A DNA stretch of 58,048 nucleotides. Origin: Candidatus Gastranaerophilales bacterium (GTDB taxonomy: Bacteria; Cyanobacteriota; Vampirovibrionia; Gastranaerophilales; Gastranaerophilaceae). The stretch covers positions 1 through 58,048 of the forward strand of contig CANPWQ010000006.1 of NCBI GenBank assembly GCA_947584965.1, read 5' to 3'. The notes under the pieces are model-generated. The model did no database searches and had not been told where the DNA came from. It saw nothing but the letters and a program-made list of their open reading frames with translations. Both the position numbers and the translations under genes were made by a program. Positions 17,060 through 24,401 of this stretch are shown one piece after another (the first letter of the stretch is position 1; each line of letters opens with the position of its first letter).

Positions 17060-17887
17060 TTAATTATTCTTTTTTTGTTCGGGTGGAACATCATCACGAT
17101 CTTGGTTCCAACGATCAAGCCCCATTTGTTTTCTGATAAGCCCGATACCGACATGAACTCTCCATTCATCCATTCTGAGCTGAGCCGCTATAATTTTATG
17201 ACAACCGATAGGGGGTAAAGGCAATAAAGGTTCATATAGATTTTTTATTGCAAATAATTGATCGGGCGATACCGCAAGTTTTCTCTTCGGGAACGGAAGT
17301 TTTGGCAGCATTAATTTTTGACGCACCAAATTAATTCCGAAAAATACTTTTCTTGGTTCTAAATCAATAGCCTGCCCGATTATTTCATGGATATCGGGAT
17401 TAGGAAGCGGAAGAGCCTTTTTATAAAGAATTTCTATTTGCTCAATTTGTTCTTTGCTGACAAGCAATTGCTTTTGTTTTTGAGGTTTTCCCTTTCCTGC
17501 GGGACGTTTATTGAAACCGCCTCTGTTATTATATCCGCCTCTGCGCTGACCGTTATCATTTCTTTGTTTATTATAAGGTCTTTGAAATCCGCCTTGATTT
17601 CTATTGGGTCTGTCGTATTTGTTATTTTGATTTCTGTTATAATTACCGTTATGTTCCTGCCTGTTTGGGCGGTCATAAGCGCGCACTCTTTGTTCTCTGC
17701 CCTCATCAGAGCCGAACGAATATGAATTTGCAGGCTTTGCTTCCGATTGAGCGTTTACATTAGCCGCTTCCTGCGATAATCCTTCCGTATATTTTTTATC
17801 CGAATACAAACAATTCGGGCAAATAACTCTTTTCGGATTTTTTGTTTCAAACTCGGCGCCGCACTTAATACACTTATTTACGTACAT
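17060..17887 (-). CDS. Zinc-ribbon protein with Arg/Asn/Gly-rich linker and two C-terminal tandem repeats
   Basis: 275 residues. N-terminal zinc ribbon CIKC...CPNC (Cys 6, 9, 23, 26). Residues ~60-140 are low complexity, rich in R, N, G, Y and Q (RGG-box-like), as in RNA-binding proteins. The C-terminal ~130 residues hold two diverged copies of a ~55-60-residue unit: the first has LYKKALPLPNPDIHEIIGQAI ending in NLVRQKL, the second LYEPLLPLPPIGCHKIIAAQL ending in GLIRKQM. Each looks helical with a helix-turn-helix flavour. It leads the rimM-trmD operon, so an RNA- or ribosome-related role is reasonable. I do not recognise a named family. Confidence 0.7.
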   Translation of the reverse strand: MYVNKCIKCGAEFETKNPKRVICPNCLYSDKKYTEGLSQEAANVNAQSEAKPANSYSFGSDEGREQRVRAYDRPNRQEHNGNYNRNQNNKYDRPNRNQGGFQRPYNKQRNDNGQRRGGYNNRGGFNKRPAGKGKPQKQKQLLVSKEQIEQIEILYKKALPLPNPDIHEIIGQAIDLEPRKVFFGINLVRQKLMLPKLPFPKRKLAVSPDQLFAIKNLYEPLLPLPPIGCHKIIAAQLRMDEWRVHVGIGLIRKQMGLDRWNQDRDDVPPEQKKNN

Positions 17888-17984
17888 TTAATGTCCCTTT
17901 TTCTTACGCAAGAACTTAATCTCTCTCCTGTCAGGATGTCCTTTTAAAATTCAATGTTGATTAGATTTAATTCTACCGATTACA

Positions 17985-18013
17985 ATTATAAATGATTTAA
18001 ATATTTTTGTCAC
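17985..18013 (-). promoter_or_regulatory. Promoter of the zinc-ribbon protein-rimM-trmD operon
   Basis: On the minus strand, -35 GTGACA (18008-18013) is followed by a 17-bp spacer and a consensus -10 TATAAT (17985-17990). The predicted start is near 17978, giving an untranslated leader of ~90 bases before the ATG at 17887. The leader contains AGGACATCCT and TCCTGACAGGA, two overlapping short self-complementary elements that could form alternative hairpins. Confidence 0.6.
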
Positions 18014-18080
18014 TAAAATATTTATATGAATTTACAGTATTATTTTAATCATAAAATAAAAACATGACAAGTATTTTTTA

Positions 18081-19109
18081 TTATGATTTCATTTTTGCAC
18101 TTAATTGACCGCAGGCGGCGTCAATATCCGCGCCCCTTTCAAGCCTTATCGTTACTTTTTTTCCCGACGCTTCAAGCAGGTATTTAAATTTTAATATATT
18201 TTCTTTGACAGGTTTTTTATACGGACTCTTTTCATTTTCATTATAAACAATCAGATTAACATTGCTTTTTAATTTAGCGGTTGAAATTGCAAGTTCTTTT
18301 GCATCCTCGGCAGAATCATTTATACCTTTCATTAATACGTATTCAATAGTTACCCGCCTGCCTGTTTTTTCGGTATAGGATTTTAATGTTTTAATTAAAT
18401 CATCATATTTGTATTTATTGGCAACAGGCATTATTGCTTTTCTTTTTTCCTGATTTGGAGCATGAAGTGATATTGCCAGTGTTGATTGAAAATCCAACTC
18501 CGCCAGTTTATTTATTTCGGGAATTAATCCGCAGGTGGACACGGTTATTCTTCTTGCACCAACGACAAAGTTCTCGCGGAATATTTTAATTGACTCCGTT
18601 AAATTATTAAAATTTAACAAAGGTTCACCCTGCCCCATATATACAATATTCGTTACTTTAAGCCCCGTATCTGCCTGTATTAAATATATTTGAGATATTA
18701 TCTCCTCAACCGTTAAATTACGTTTAAACCCTAATTTTGCGGTAGCACAAAAGCTGCACCCCATAGGGCAGCCTACCTGTGTGGATATGCAAGCCGTAAG
18801 ATTTGCTCTGTTATCAAAGCGCATTAATACAGCCTCTGCAAAATTTCCGTCTGAAAGTTCAAACAAAAATTTCATAGTGGAATCTTTGCTTATCTGCTTT
18901 TCTTTTATAACAACCGATGTAATTTCAGCTTTCTCCTTTAGAAATTCACGCGCGCTTTGCGGTAAATCTGTCATATTGTCAAAGCAATCCGCCGATTTTA
19001 AATATATCCAATTAAAAACCTGCCTTGCCCGAAACTTTGATTGACCGTTCTCAATCATAAAATTTTCAAGCTCCGCTATTGTTTTTCCTATTAATTTGAA
19101 CTTTTCCAT
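18081..19109 (-). CDS. rlmN: Dual-specificity 23S rRNA/tRNA adenine-C2 methyltransferase RlmN
   Basis: 342 residues. Radical SAM methylation of A2503 (23S rRNA) and A37 of some tRNAs. Seen: CxxxCxxC in CISTQVGCPMGCSFCATAKLG, GQGEPLLNF, SLHAPN, and the C-terminal region with the methyl-accepting Cys (ADIDAACGQL). Complete at the normal length (~345). Divergent from rpsF with 95 bp between. Confidence 0.96.
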   Translation of the reverse strand: MEKFKLIGKTIAELENFMIENGQSKFRARQVFNWIYLKSADCFDNMTDLPQSAREFLKEKAEITSVVIKEKQISKDSTMKFLFELSDGNFAEAVLMRFDNRANLTACISTQVGCPMGCSFCATAKLGFKRNLTVEEIISQIYLIQADTGLKVTNIVYMGQGEPLLNFNNLTESIKIFRENFVVGARRITVSTCGLIPEINKLAELDFQSTLAISLHAPNQEKRKAIMPVANKYKYDDLIKTLKSYTEKTGRRVTIEYVLMKGINDSAEDAKELAISTAKLKSNVNLIVYNENEKSPYKKPVKENILKFKYLLEASGKKVTIRLERGADIDAACGQLSAKMKS

Positions 19110-19204
19110 ATTTTAATAATATCACAAAAAGTAACATTGTATTTGTAATTAAAAATGTTCGTGGTAACATATTTATTGATATATAAAAGTCAAGGAGAAA
19201 TAAA

Positions 19205-19501
19205 TTGAGAACTTACGAATTATTATCAATAATCAAACCGAATATTGATTCAGAAGAATTTGATAAAGTTTGCGCTAAAATTGAAGAAACAATTACTTCT
19301 TTAGGCGGAAAAGTTTTATCAACAGACAAAATGGGCAGAAAAAAATTATCTTATGACATCAAAGATTACCGTGACGGATACTTTGTTGTTCATAACTATG
19401 AATTAGAACCCAATCAAGCTGATAAATTCAACAGACAATTAAGATTAAACGAAAATATCTTAAGAATAATGTTAGTTGAAACATCGGAAGTAAAAGCATA
19501 A
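19205..19501 (+). CDS. rpsF: 30S ribosomal protein S6
   Basis: 98 residues beginning at a TTG (19205) with AAGGAG 7 bases upstream. Typical bS6: YELLSIIKPN, GKVLSTDKMGRKKLSYDIK, NENILRIMLV. First gene of the common rpsF-ssb-rpsR operon; S6 and S18 bind 16S rRNA together. The TTG start is well supported by spacing and by family N-termini. Confidence 0.96.
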   Translation: MRTYELLSIIKPNIDSEEFDKVCAKIEETITSLGGKVLSTDKMGRKKLSYDIKDYRDGYFVVHNYELEPNQADKFNRQLRLNENILRIMLVETSEVKA

Positions 19502-19514
19502 CTCGGAGAAAAAT

Positions 19515-19922
19515 ATGTCAATAGCTAAAGCAGTATTATCAGGTATAGTTTATAGAACACCCGAAAAAAGATTTACGGGGAATAATATACCCGTTACATC
19601 ATTTACTTTAAATATTGACGAAAAAGAAATATCACTAATAAGAGTTATAGCACGCGGCAATCTGGCAGAAACGCTGGAACAAGCCGTTTCTAAAGGTGAT
19701 AAGATTGTTGTTGACGGCAGACTTCAAATTTCTTCCGTTCAAACAGAAGAAGGAACGGAAAAGAAAGTTATGGAACTTGATTTATCAAGTTTTGAAGTTG
19801 TTTCATCATCAAACTCTGTATCGCCATCAGCTTCTTCCAATAAAACATCAGACGAAGTAGTTAAGTTCTCTGAAGTAGAGATGAATGATGTTTTAATCGG
19901 TGAAGAAGAGATACCGTTTTAG
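19515..19922 (+). CDS. ssb: Single-stranded DNA-binding protein
   Basis: 135 residues. OB-fold ssDNA-binding protein: N-terminal ~100 residues with KAVLSGIVYRTPEKRFT and IVVDGRLQISS, then a short Ser-rich linker and an acidic tip ending EEEIPF, the site bound by partner repair enzymes. The tip ends in IPF where DIPF is the consensus. It is 13 bp after rpsF and 18 bp before rpsR. Confidence 0.94.
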   Translation: MSIAKAVLSGIVYRTPEKRFTGNNIPVTSFTLNIDEKEISLIRVIARGNLAETLEQAVSKGDKIVVDGRLQISSVQTEEGTEKKVMELDLSSFEVVSSSNSVSPSASSNKTSDEVVKFSEVEMNDVLIGEEEIPF

Positions 19923-19940
19923 AAAGAAAAGGAAAAAATT

Positions 19941-20174
19941 ATGGCAAAAGAACAATCAGACAAGAAAAAACGTAAAAATTGCAGTTTCTGTGCGGACAAA
20001 ATAGAAACTATTGATTACAAAGATGCTCAAAAGTTAAGAAAGTACTTAACCGAAGCAGGCAAAATTCTCCCGAGAAGAATAACAGGCACCTGCGCGGAAC
20101 ATCAAAGAATGCTTGCAAAAGCTGTTAAAAAAGCAAGAGAAGCATCTTTATTATGCTATGTTTATGAATCATAA
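19941..20174 (+). CDS. rpsR: 30S ribosomal protein S18
   Basis: 77 residues. Has the N-terminal CSFCADK CxxC motif of the zinc-binding (C+) bS18 type, then [40 protein letters not shown] lies directly upstream as ribosome-binding site. Last gene of the operon and followed by a strong terminator. Confidence 0.96.
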   Translation: MAKEQSDKKKRKNCSFCADKIETIDYKDAQKLRKYLTEAGKILPRRITGTCAEHQRMLAKAVKKAREASLLCYVYES

Positions 20175-20200
20175 ACACTAATGAATATTTTAATAAGCAA

Positions 20201-20230
20201 AAGAGAACTTTATAAAAAGTTCTCTTTTTT
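20201..20230 (+). terminator. Rho-independent terminator after rpsR
   Basis: A 10-bp perfect stem, AAGAGAACTT paired with AAGTTCTCTT, a 6-base loop, and a run of six Ts (20225-20230). Confidence 0.9.
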
Positions 20231-20241
20231 ATTGTATAAAA

Positions 20242-20931
20242 TCAGTCCTTAATTATATGCACACCGGACCTGGTTAACACATTTGTATAAGTATTTGTCG
20301 GTATAGGGCTTCTATAATACCCGTAAGGATTAGCATAGGAATTAAAATTTGAATAATTATGATTATGCCCGAGTCGCGGAGACCTGAAATTATGTCTGTG
20401 ACTTACAGAATTAGGATATTTATTTTTTCCGTACAGAAAGTCGTTGCGATTATTAAAAAATCCGTTATTATGATAAGTATTATGAAAAGGGCAATATCCG
20501 CCCGAAGTGTTCGTATAATTCATAAACCCGTTTCCGTAAAAATCATTAACGTATCCTGTTGAAGTTAAGGGAGGAGTAAACCCTGTTAAGGCACCGTTTG
20601 AAAAATCATCAGACAGGTTATTTAAAAATCTGTTAATTATACCTTTTTTTTCTTTCGGATAATAAGTATTATCGGGTTGATAAACAGGAGGCAGGGCAGA
20701 TGAACCTATCATTTGAGATATCATATCAAGTCTTGAGTCAATATCACCCGATTGCGTCATTCCGAACAAATCCGTTTCAAGTCTCATTAACCTTGAAGCA
20801 AGACTGTCATTTTCAAAACTTTGCCCGTATTTTACCATTTCCAGATTAGAAAGGTGTTCGGGCGAATAACTGTAAACCGCTGCTTGCAGTGATAAAAATA
20901 TCATAAAAGAAATTATTATTTTTCTTAGCAT
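20242..20931 (-). CDS. Exported Asn/Tyr/His-rich hypothetical protein
   Basis: 229 residues from the ATG at 20929-20931, which has GGAGAG 8 bases upstream; a longer in-frame start 57 bp upstream lacks such a site. Signal peptide MLRKIIISFMIFLSLQAAVYS. It then has LSNLEMVKYGQSFENDSLASRLMRLETDLFG, in which 'LE..KYG......L..RL..LE..LFG' looks like a short motif I associate with exported proteins of this kind of bacterium. The C-terminal half is low complexity, rich in N, Y, H, G and F. Unknown function. Confidence 0.7.
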   Translation of the reverse strand: MLRKIIISFMIFLSLQAAVYSYSPEHLSNLEMVKYGQSFENDSLASRLMRLETDLFGMTQSGDIDSRLDMISQMIGSSALPPVYQPDNTYYPKEKKGIINRFLNNLSDDFSNGALTGFTPPLTSTGYVNDFYGNGFMNYTNTSGGYCPFHNTYHNNGFFNNRNDFLYGKNKYPNSVSHRHNFRSPRLGHNHNYSNFNSYANPYGYYRSPIPTNTYTNVLTRSGVHIIKD

Positions 20932-21005
20932 TTTCTTCTCTCCTATTGCAATATAGAGGGAAGTTAAAATGTAGGAAACAGACAACAAGCTAATATTTAG
21001 AATAA

Positions 21006-21617
21006 TTATTCCAAATTCTTTAAAATAAAGATAGTTTCGTTAACATTATTTAAAAGCGCTTCCATTTTAGCTTCTATATTTTCTTTAGTATAAATATTTT
21101 CGTTTGAAGTGTAGGGAATATAACTTTGGAATTTTTGAGCATTCATTCTGAAATTAGCAACCTCACGAGCTTGAGCCGATAAAGTATTTAATCTGTTGTA
21201 AGATAAATAATTGCTTTCCGGCTTTCCTTTGTATTCGTTTGTTATATATGCAACATTGTCAATCAAATTACTGACGATAGCATTAAATTTTTGTATATTT
21301 CTGTCTGTATTTAGACATTTTCTTAATTTTTCAAGAATAAGGATGACAGCATTAACATCTTTAAGATAATCCGTTGTTCCGTCTTTTTTAATAATAATAT
21401 CAACATAATTTTCATTTTCACGCGGAACGGGTTTTAACTTTTCCTCATTTTGTTTATCAAGATCCTCAACAGAATATGGAGCCTGCGCATTTTCACTGCT
21501 TTCTTTTCTCAAATAATCAAATTCCGCTTCAATATCAGGCAGAGTTCCTACATACCCCGCACCTGTTGTAAGAACTACTGTAATTATTAAAAATAAAAAA
21601 GGCATTATCTTTTTCAT
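21006..21617 (-). CDS. Exported helical hypothetical protein
   Basis: 203 residues with a signal peptide (MKKIMPFLFLIITVVLTTGAGYV). The mature part is mostly helical and polar (VDIIIKKDGTTDYLKDVNAVILIL; NVNETIFILKNLE). No family recognised. Its upstream promoter region contains the left copy of the 26-bp direct repeat (21633-21658); on the minus strand -10 TATAAT lies at ~21624-21629. Confidence 0.7.
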   Translation of the reverse strand: MKKIMPFLFLIITVVLTTGAGYVGTLPDIEAEFDYLRKESSENAQAPYSVEDLDKQNEEKLKPVPRENENYVDIIIKKDGTTDYLKDVNAVILILEKLRKCLNTDRNIQKFNAIVSNLIDNVAYITNEYKGKPESNYLSYNRLNTLSAQAREVANFRMNAQKFQSYIPYTSNENIYTKENIEAKMEALLNNVNETIFILKNLE

Positions 21618-21632
21618 ACTTTTATTATACTG

Positions 21633-21658
21633 ATATTTTTTTGAAAGTGAATAATTAT
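21633..21658. repeat. Left direct repeat flanking the ATP-grasp/RiPP cassette
   Basis: 26 bp: ATA, seven Ts, then GAAAGTGAATAATTAT. The right copy at 25873-25899 is the same except for eight Ts. The two lie 4.2 kb apart and bracket only the ATP-grasp, precursor and maturase genes. Outside them lie a leftward gene and a rightward gene whose promoter elements overlap the repeats. Confidence 0.75.
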
Positions 21659-21676
21659 ATGAAAAATAAAAATCCG

Positions 21677-21705
21677 TTGCAAAAATTAATTTTCCGATTT
21701 ATAAT
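21677..21705 (+). promoter_or_regulatory. Promoter P1 of the RiPP cassette, giving a leaderless start
   Basis: -35 TTGCAA (21677-21682), 17-bp spacer, consensus -10 TATAAT (21700-21705). Transcription would start at about 21711-21713, exactly at the ATG of the ATP-grasp gene (21712), so its mRNA should be leaderless. A near copy occurs at 24342-24370. Confidence 0.75.
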
Positions 21706-21711
21706 AGAGCT

Positions 21712-22772
21712 ATGAGCAAGTTTTTACACATTTTTTCAGATTTTTTTAAGTCCCTCAAACTCACGGGGGGGGGGATTACACCCTTAATTTTAAGTGTAAT
21801 TCGTTAATTCATGGATTTTTTAGTCGTTTTAACTCTTATTTTAACATAAACAATAATTATACTCCCGTTTTAAAAACTGATGGTCGTGCGGTTTTTGATT
21901 ATGATTTCTTAATGAGCCTTAACGAAAATGATTATCCTTTTTATCTTTCTCAGGCTTATTTTGTCAAAACAAGTCAAAAACTTAATTTAAAACACCCTAA
22001 AACTTTAAACGAAAAAATACAATGGTTAAAATTATTTGACAATAAGCAGCAAAAAAGCGAACTGACTGATAAGGTTTTGGTTCGCAATTGGGTTAGGGAA
22101 AAAATTGGTGATGAGTACTTAAAACCTGTCCTTTGGATTGGTGATAAGTTTGACGATATCCCTTTTGACTCCCTGCCCATTTCTTTTATTGTTAAATGTA
22201 ATCACGGCTGCAAGTGGCATTTTGTGATTAAAGATAAATTTAGATTTTTAAACGAAAAAAGGCTGTTTAATACAATAAAAATGTACACGGATAACTGGCT
22301 ACAACAATCTTTTTTCGGCTGGAGCGACTTTGAAACCCAATACTTAAATATTAATCCTAAAATTATTATTGAAGCTCTGATGTTTGATGATAACATCAAT
22401 TATAATAATGAAATTGAAGTATGGTGTTTTAACGGTAAACCTAAGATTATTCAAAATGTTCATTATAATATTGATAAATGTTGTTATTATTATACATTCG
22501 ATGAGAATTTTAACAGTATTAACTTTAAGATTGCCGGACAAAACGAATTCTGTGAACCTAAAATTGATGACAATTTTAAAAAAGCTGTTGAATTAAGCAA
22601 AATTTTAGCTGCTGATTTTAAATTTGTCCGCGTTGATTGGTTAATTTATAACAATAATTTGTATTTTGGTGAAATGACATTTACGCCTTATTCCGGATAC
22701 ATTTTCTTTAATGAAAATCACTATGAATTACAGCATAAATTTGGCAGATTATTAAATTTGAAAGGAGATTAG
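21712..22772 (+). CDS. TupA-like ATP-grasp protein, out of frame at a G10 tract (phase OFF)
   Basis: The ATG at 21712 begins MSKFLHIFSDFFKSLKLTGGG, reaches the G tract at 21765-21774 and, with ten Gs, stops at 21805-21807 after 31 residues. The downstream frame is open from the tract to 22772 and, from the internal ATG at 21912, encodes 286 residues. One more G (or two fewer) joins them into ~353 residues. The downstream part matches TupA-like ATP-grasp proteins of surface-polysaccharide loci: LKHPKTLNEKIQWLKL, DKVLVRNWVREKIGDEYL, FIVKCNHGCKWHFVIKDK, NPKIIIEALM, GEMTFTPYSGY. It leads the operon with the precursor 1 bp behind. Whether it acts on a glycan or on the peptide is unknown. Confidence 0.8.
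21765..21774 (+). repeat. G10 homopolymer tract (putative phase-variation switch)
   Basis: Ten consecutive Gs after CTCAC, within codon 18 onward of the ATP-grasp gene. At ten Gs the gene is out of frame; at 8 or 11 it would be in frame. Two other tracts of nine Gs occur at 44793-44801 and 58010-58018. Confidence 0.9.
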
Positions 22773-22773
22773 T

Positions 22774-22965
22774 ATGTCTGATAATAATAATGACAATTCT
22801 ACAGATAATTTATCTGTTAATGAAATTAACGAATTTTTTGAGGATATTATCGAAATATCTGATGATGCCGGTAAATTTATCGCAATAGGGAAAAGTACGC
22901 GTTGTTTGAAAAGTGGTCCTTTAACTATGTCAGATGGTGGTAATTTGGGTAACACGACATGTTAA
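22774..22965 (+). CDS. Putative RiPP precursor peptide
   Basis: 63 residues, AAAGGAG 7 bases upstream of the ATG. The leader part (~1-38) is acidic and Asn/Asp-rich (MSDNNNDNSTDNLSVNEINE then FFEDIIEISDDAGKF); the C-terminal 20 or so residues change to a basic, Gly/Ser/Thr-rich segment with Cys 44 and the terminal Cys 63 (KSTRCLKSG ... GGNLGNTTC). Its last 7 bases overlap the start of the radical SAM maturase, which also has a PqqD-like leader-binding region, so it is very probably the substrate. No known precursor family recognised. The two Cys fit a thioether or other Cys-based modification, but that is inference. Confidence 0.72.
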   Translation: MSDNNNDNSTDNLSVNEINEFFEDIIEISDDAGKFIAIGKSTRCLKSGPLTMSDGGNLGNTTC

Positions 22966-24326
22966 TAATTCCTAATTATATATGTACAAAAGTATATAAT
23001 ATTGATTCTCCCCCATATTCTCTCAGTTTTATTACTGATGTAAAAAACAACAAAGAATATATACTTAAGGGGGGAATTTCTAATTTATGGGAATTTATTG
23101 TTAATTCTAAAGATTATGACTTAATCTGCAAGTTTGCCATTAATAATAAACTCGACAACATTCTTGATGATTTTTTGTTTCAGTTAAAACAAAAAAAATT
23201 AATTTGTACTGACTTAAATTTTCTCTCAGAAAATTCTGTTAATTTACTTCCCGCTATTTATTTTAACAGTGAAAATTACTCTTATTATATTAATTATAAA
23301 AATAATTTTTTACTCAAATATAAATTTATTGAAAATTTGTACCTTGTTTTAAACTATAGATGTAACCTTAATTGCAGACATTGTTGTAATCCTAAAAATA
23401 TGGATCAATTTTTTATTTCCTTTGAACAGGCTAAAAAAATTATTGATGAGGCAGTTGAACTTGGAGTAAGCGAAATTTTAGTTACCGGCGGAGAATGTAC
23501 TTTAAATAAGGATTTTTTAAATATTGTTAAGTACATTAAAAGTAAATATTTAAGATTAGTCATTTTTTCTAACGGGCAAAATTTTTATGATAATGAAGAT
23601 TTATTTAACTCTATTGTTGATATTTATCCCTCTCTTATTCAATTTTCATTATACAGCACAAATCCGCAAGTTCACGATAATATGACAAGGGTTTCAGGCT
23701 CTCATCATAAAACTTTATCGGTTTTAAAAAAGTTTAAACAAGCAGGTATAAATGTCGGTATAATAAATTTTCAATCCACATACAATAAAAACAGTTATGC
23801 AGAACTTAAAAAGTTTGCTGATTCATTAAAAATAAACTGCGACACCGGCTGTTCTTTTATTTACAATAAAGACAACAATAATCTTGATGCGGCACTTTCT
23901 GAAGAGGATATGGTTAAGTATTATACCCGGCGTTACCCAACTTTATTGGATTTAGAACAAAAATACAAAAAATTCAAAAAATCAGATAAAAAAATCTGCC
24001 AAGCAGGGTATAATTTAATCAGCGTGGAACCTGATTTAAGCGTTACCCCTTGCTCGTACGCTAAATATTCCCTTGGCAACTTGAAAAACACAACACTTAA
24101 ACATATTAAAGAAAATGCTCTTCCTCAATTTCTAAAATTATATACTACAGAAAATTTAAAAGAATGTTTTAACCATGACTACTGCCAATATTGTTATTAT
24201 TGCTTAATGAATACTACTTTAAATAAAGGTTTTCTAAAAAAAGATGAAATGCTTTGCCGTGACGCAAGAGCTATTCAAAAAACTTTTTTATTACATCAGC
24301 AAAATAAGTCCTGTACTCTACATTAA
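22959..24326 (+). CDS. Radical SAM/SPASM peptide maturase 1 with PqqD-like N-terminus
   Basis: 455 residues. Residues ~1-85 have the PqqD/RRE pattern (ILKGGISNLWEFI ... LDDFLFQLKQKKLI), which binds precursor leaders. Radical SAM core: CNLNCRHC (C135, C139, C142) with an extra C143, then VTGGECTL. C-terminal SPASM-type Cys: ICQAG, TPCSYAK, ECFNHDYCQYCYYC and MLCRDAR, for auxiliary Fe-S clusters. The start overlaps the precursor by 7 bp and so is translationally coupled. The segment 23088-23762 is identical to part of the second maturase. Enzymes of this type make thioether, C-C or similar crosslinks; the reaction here is unknown. Confidence 0.88.
   Translation: MLIIPNYICTKVYNIDSPPYSLSFITDVKNNKEYILKGGISNLWEFIVNSKDYDLICKFAINNKLDNILDDFLFQLKQKKLICTDLNFLSENSVNLLPAIYFNSENYSYYINYKNNFLLKYKFIENLYLVLNYRCNLNCRHCCNPKNMDQFFISFEQAKKIIDEAVELGVSEILVTGGECTLNKDFLNIVKYIKSKYLRLVIFSNGQNFYDNEDLFNSIVDIYPSLIQFSLYSTNPQVHDNMTRVSGSHHKTLSVLKKFKQAGINVGIINFQSTYNKNSYAELKKFADSLKINCDTGCSFIYNKDNNNLDAALSEEDMVKYYTRRYPTLLDLEQKYKKFKKSDKKICQAGYNLISVEPDLSVTPCSYAKYSLGNLKNTTLKHIKENALPQFLKLYTTENLKECFNHDYCQYCYYCLMNTTLNKGFLKKDEMLCRDARAIQKTFLLHQQNKSCTLH
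23088..23762 (+). repeat. 675-bp block identical to 24543-25217 (copy 1)
   Basis: Reading the two maturase genes side by side at a constant offset of 1455 bp, the sequences agree from 23088 to 23762, including synonymous positions. It covers the end of the PqqD-like region and the radical SAM core. Flanks are diverged on both sides, then short identical patches recur. Confidence 0.9.
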
Positions 24327-24341
24327 TTTTATATAATTCCT

Positions 24342-24397
24342 TTGCAAAATAAATTTTTTCTATTTATAATAGAGTAATGAGTATGTTTTTAAGGTAA
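24342..24397 (+). promoter_or_regulatory. Promoter P2 and remnant leaderless mini-ORF before maturase 2
   Basis: -35 TTGCAA (24342-24347), 17-bp spacer, -10 TATAAT (24365-24370): a close copy of P1. At the expected start, 24377-24397 reads ATG...TAA for MSMFLR, corresponding to MSKFLH of the ATP-grasp gene. So the promoter and the first codons were duplicated and the ATP-grasp remnant was cut short before the maturase start. Confidence 0.7.
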
Positions 24398-24401
24398 ATG
24401 T

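Noticed and set aside
23069-23074. Run of six Gs early in maturase 1
   Set aside because: Too short to be considered a slippage tract and not conserved in maturase 2.
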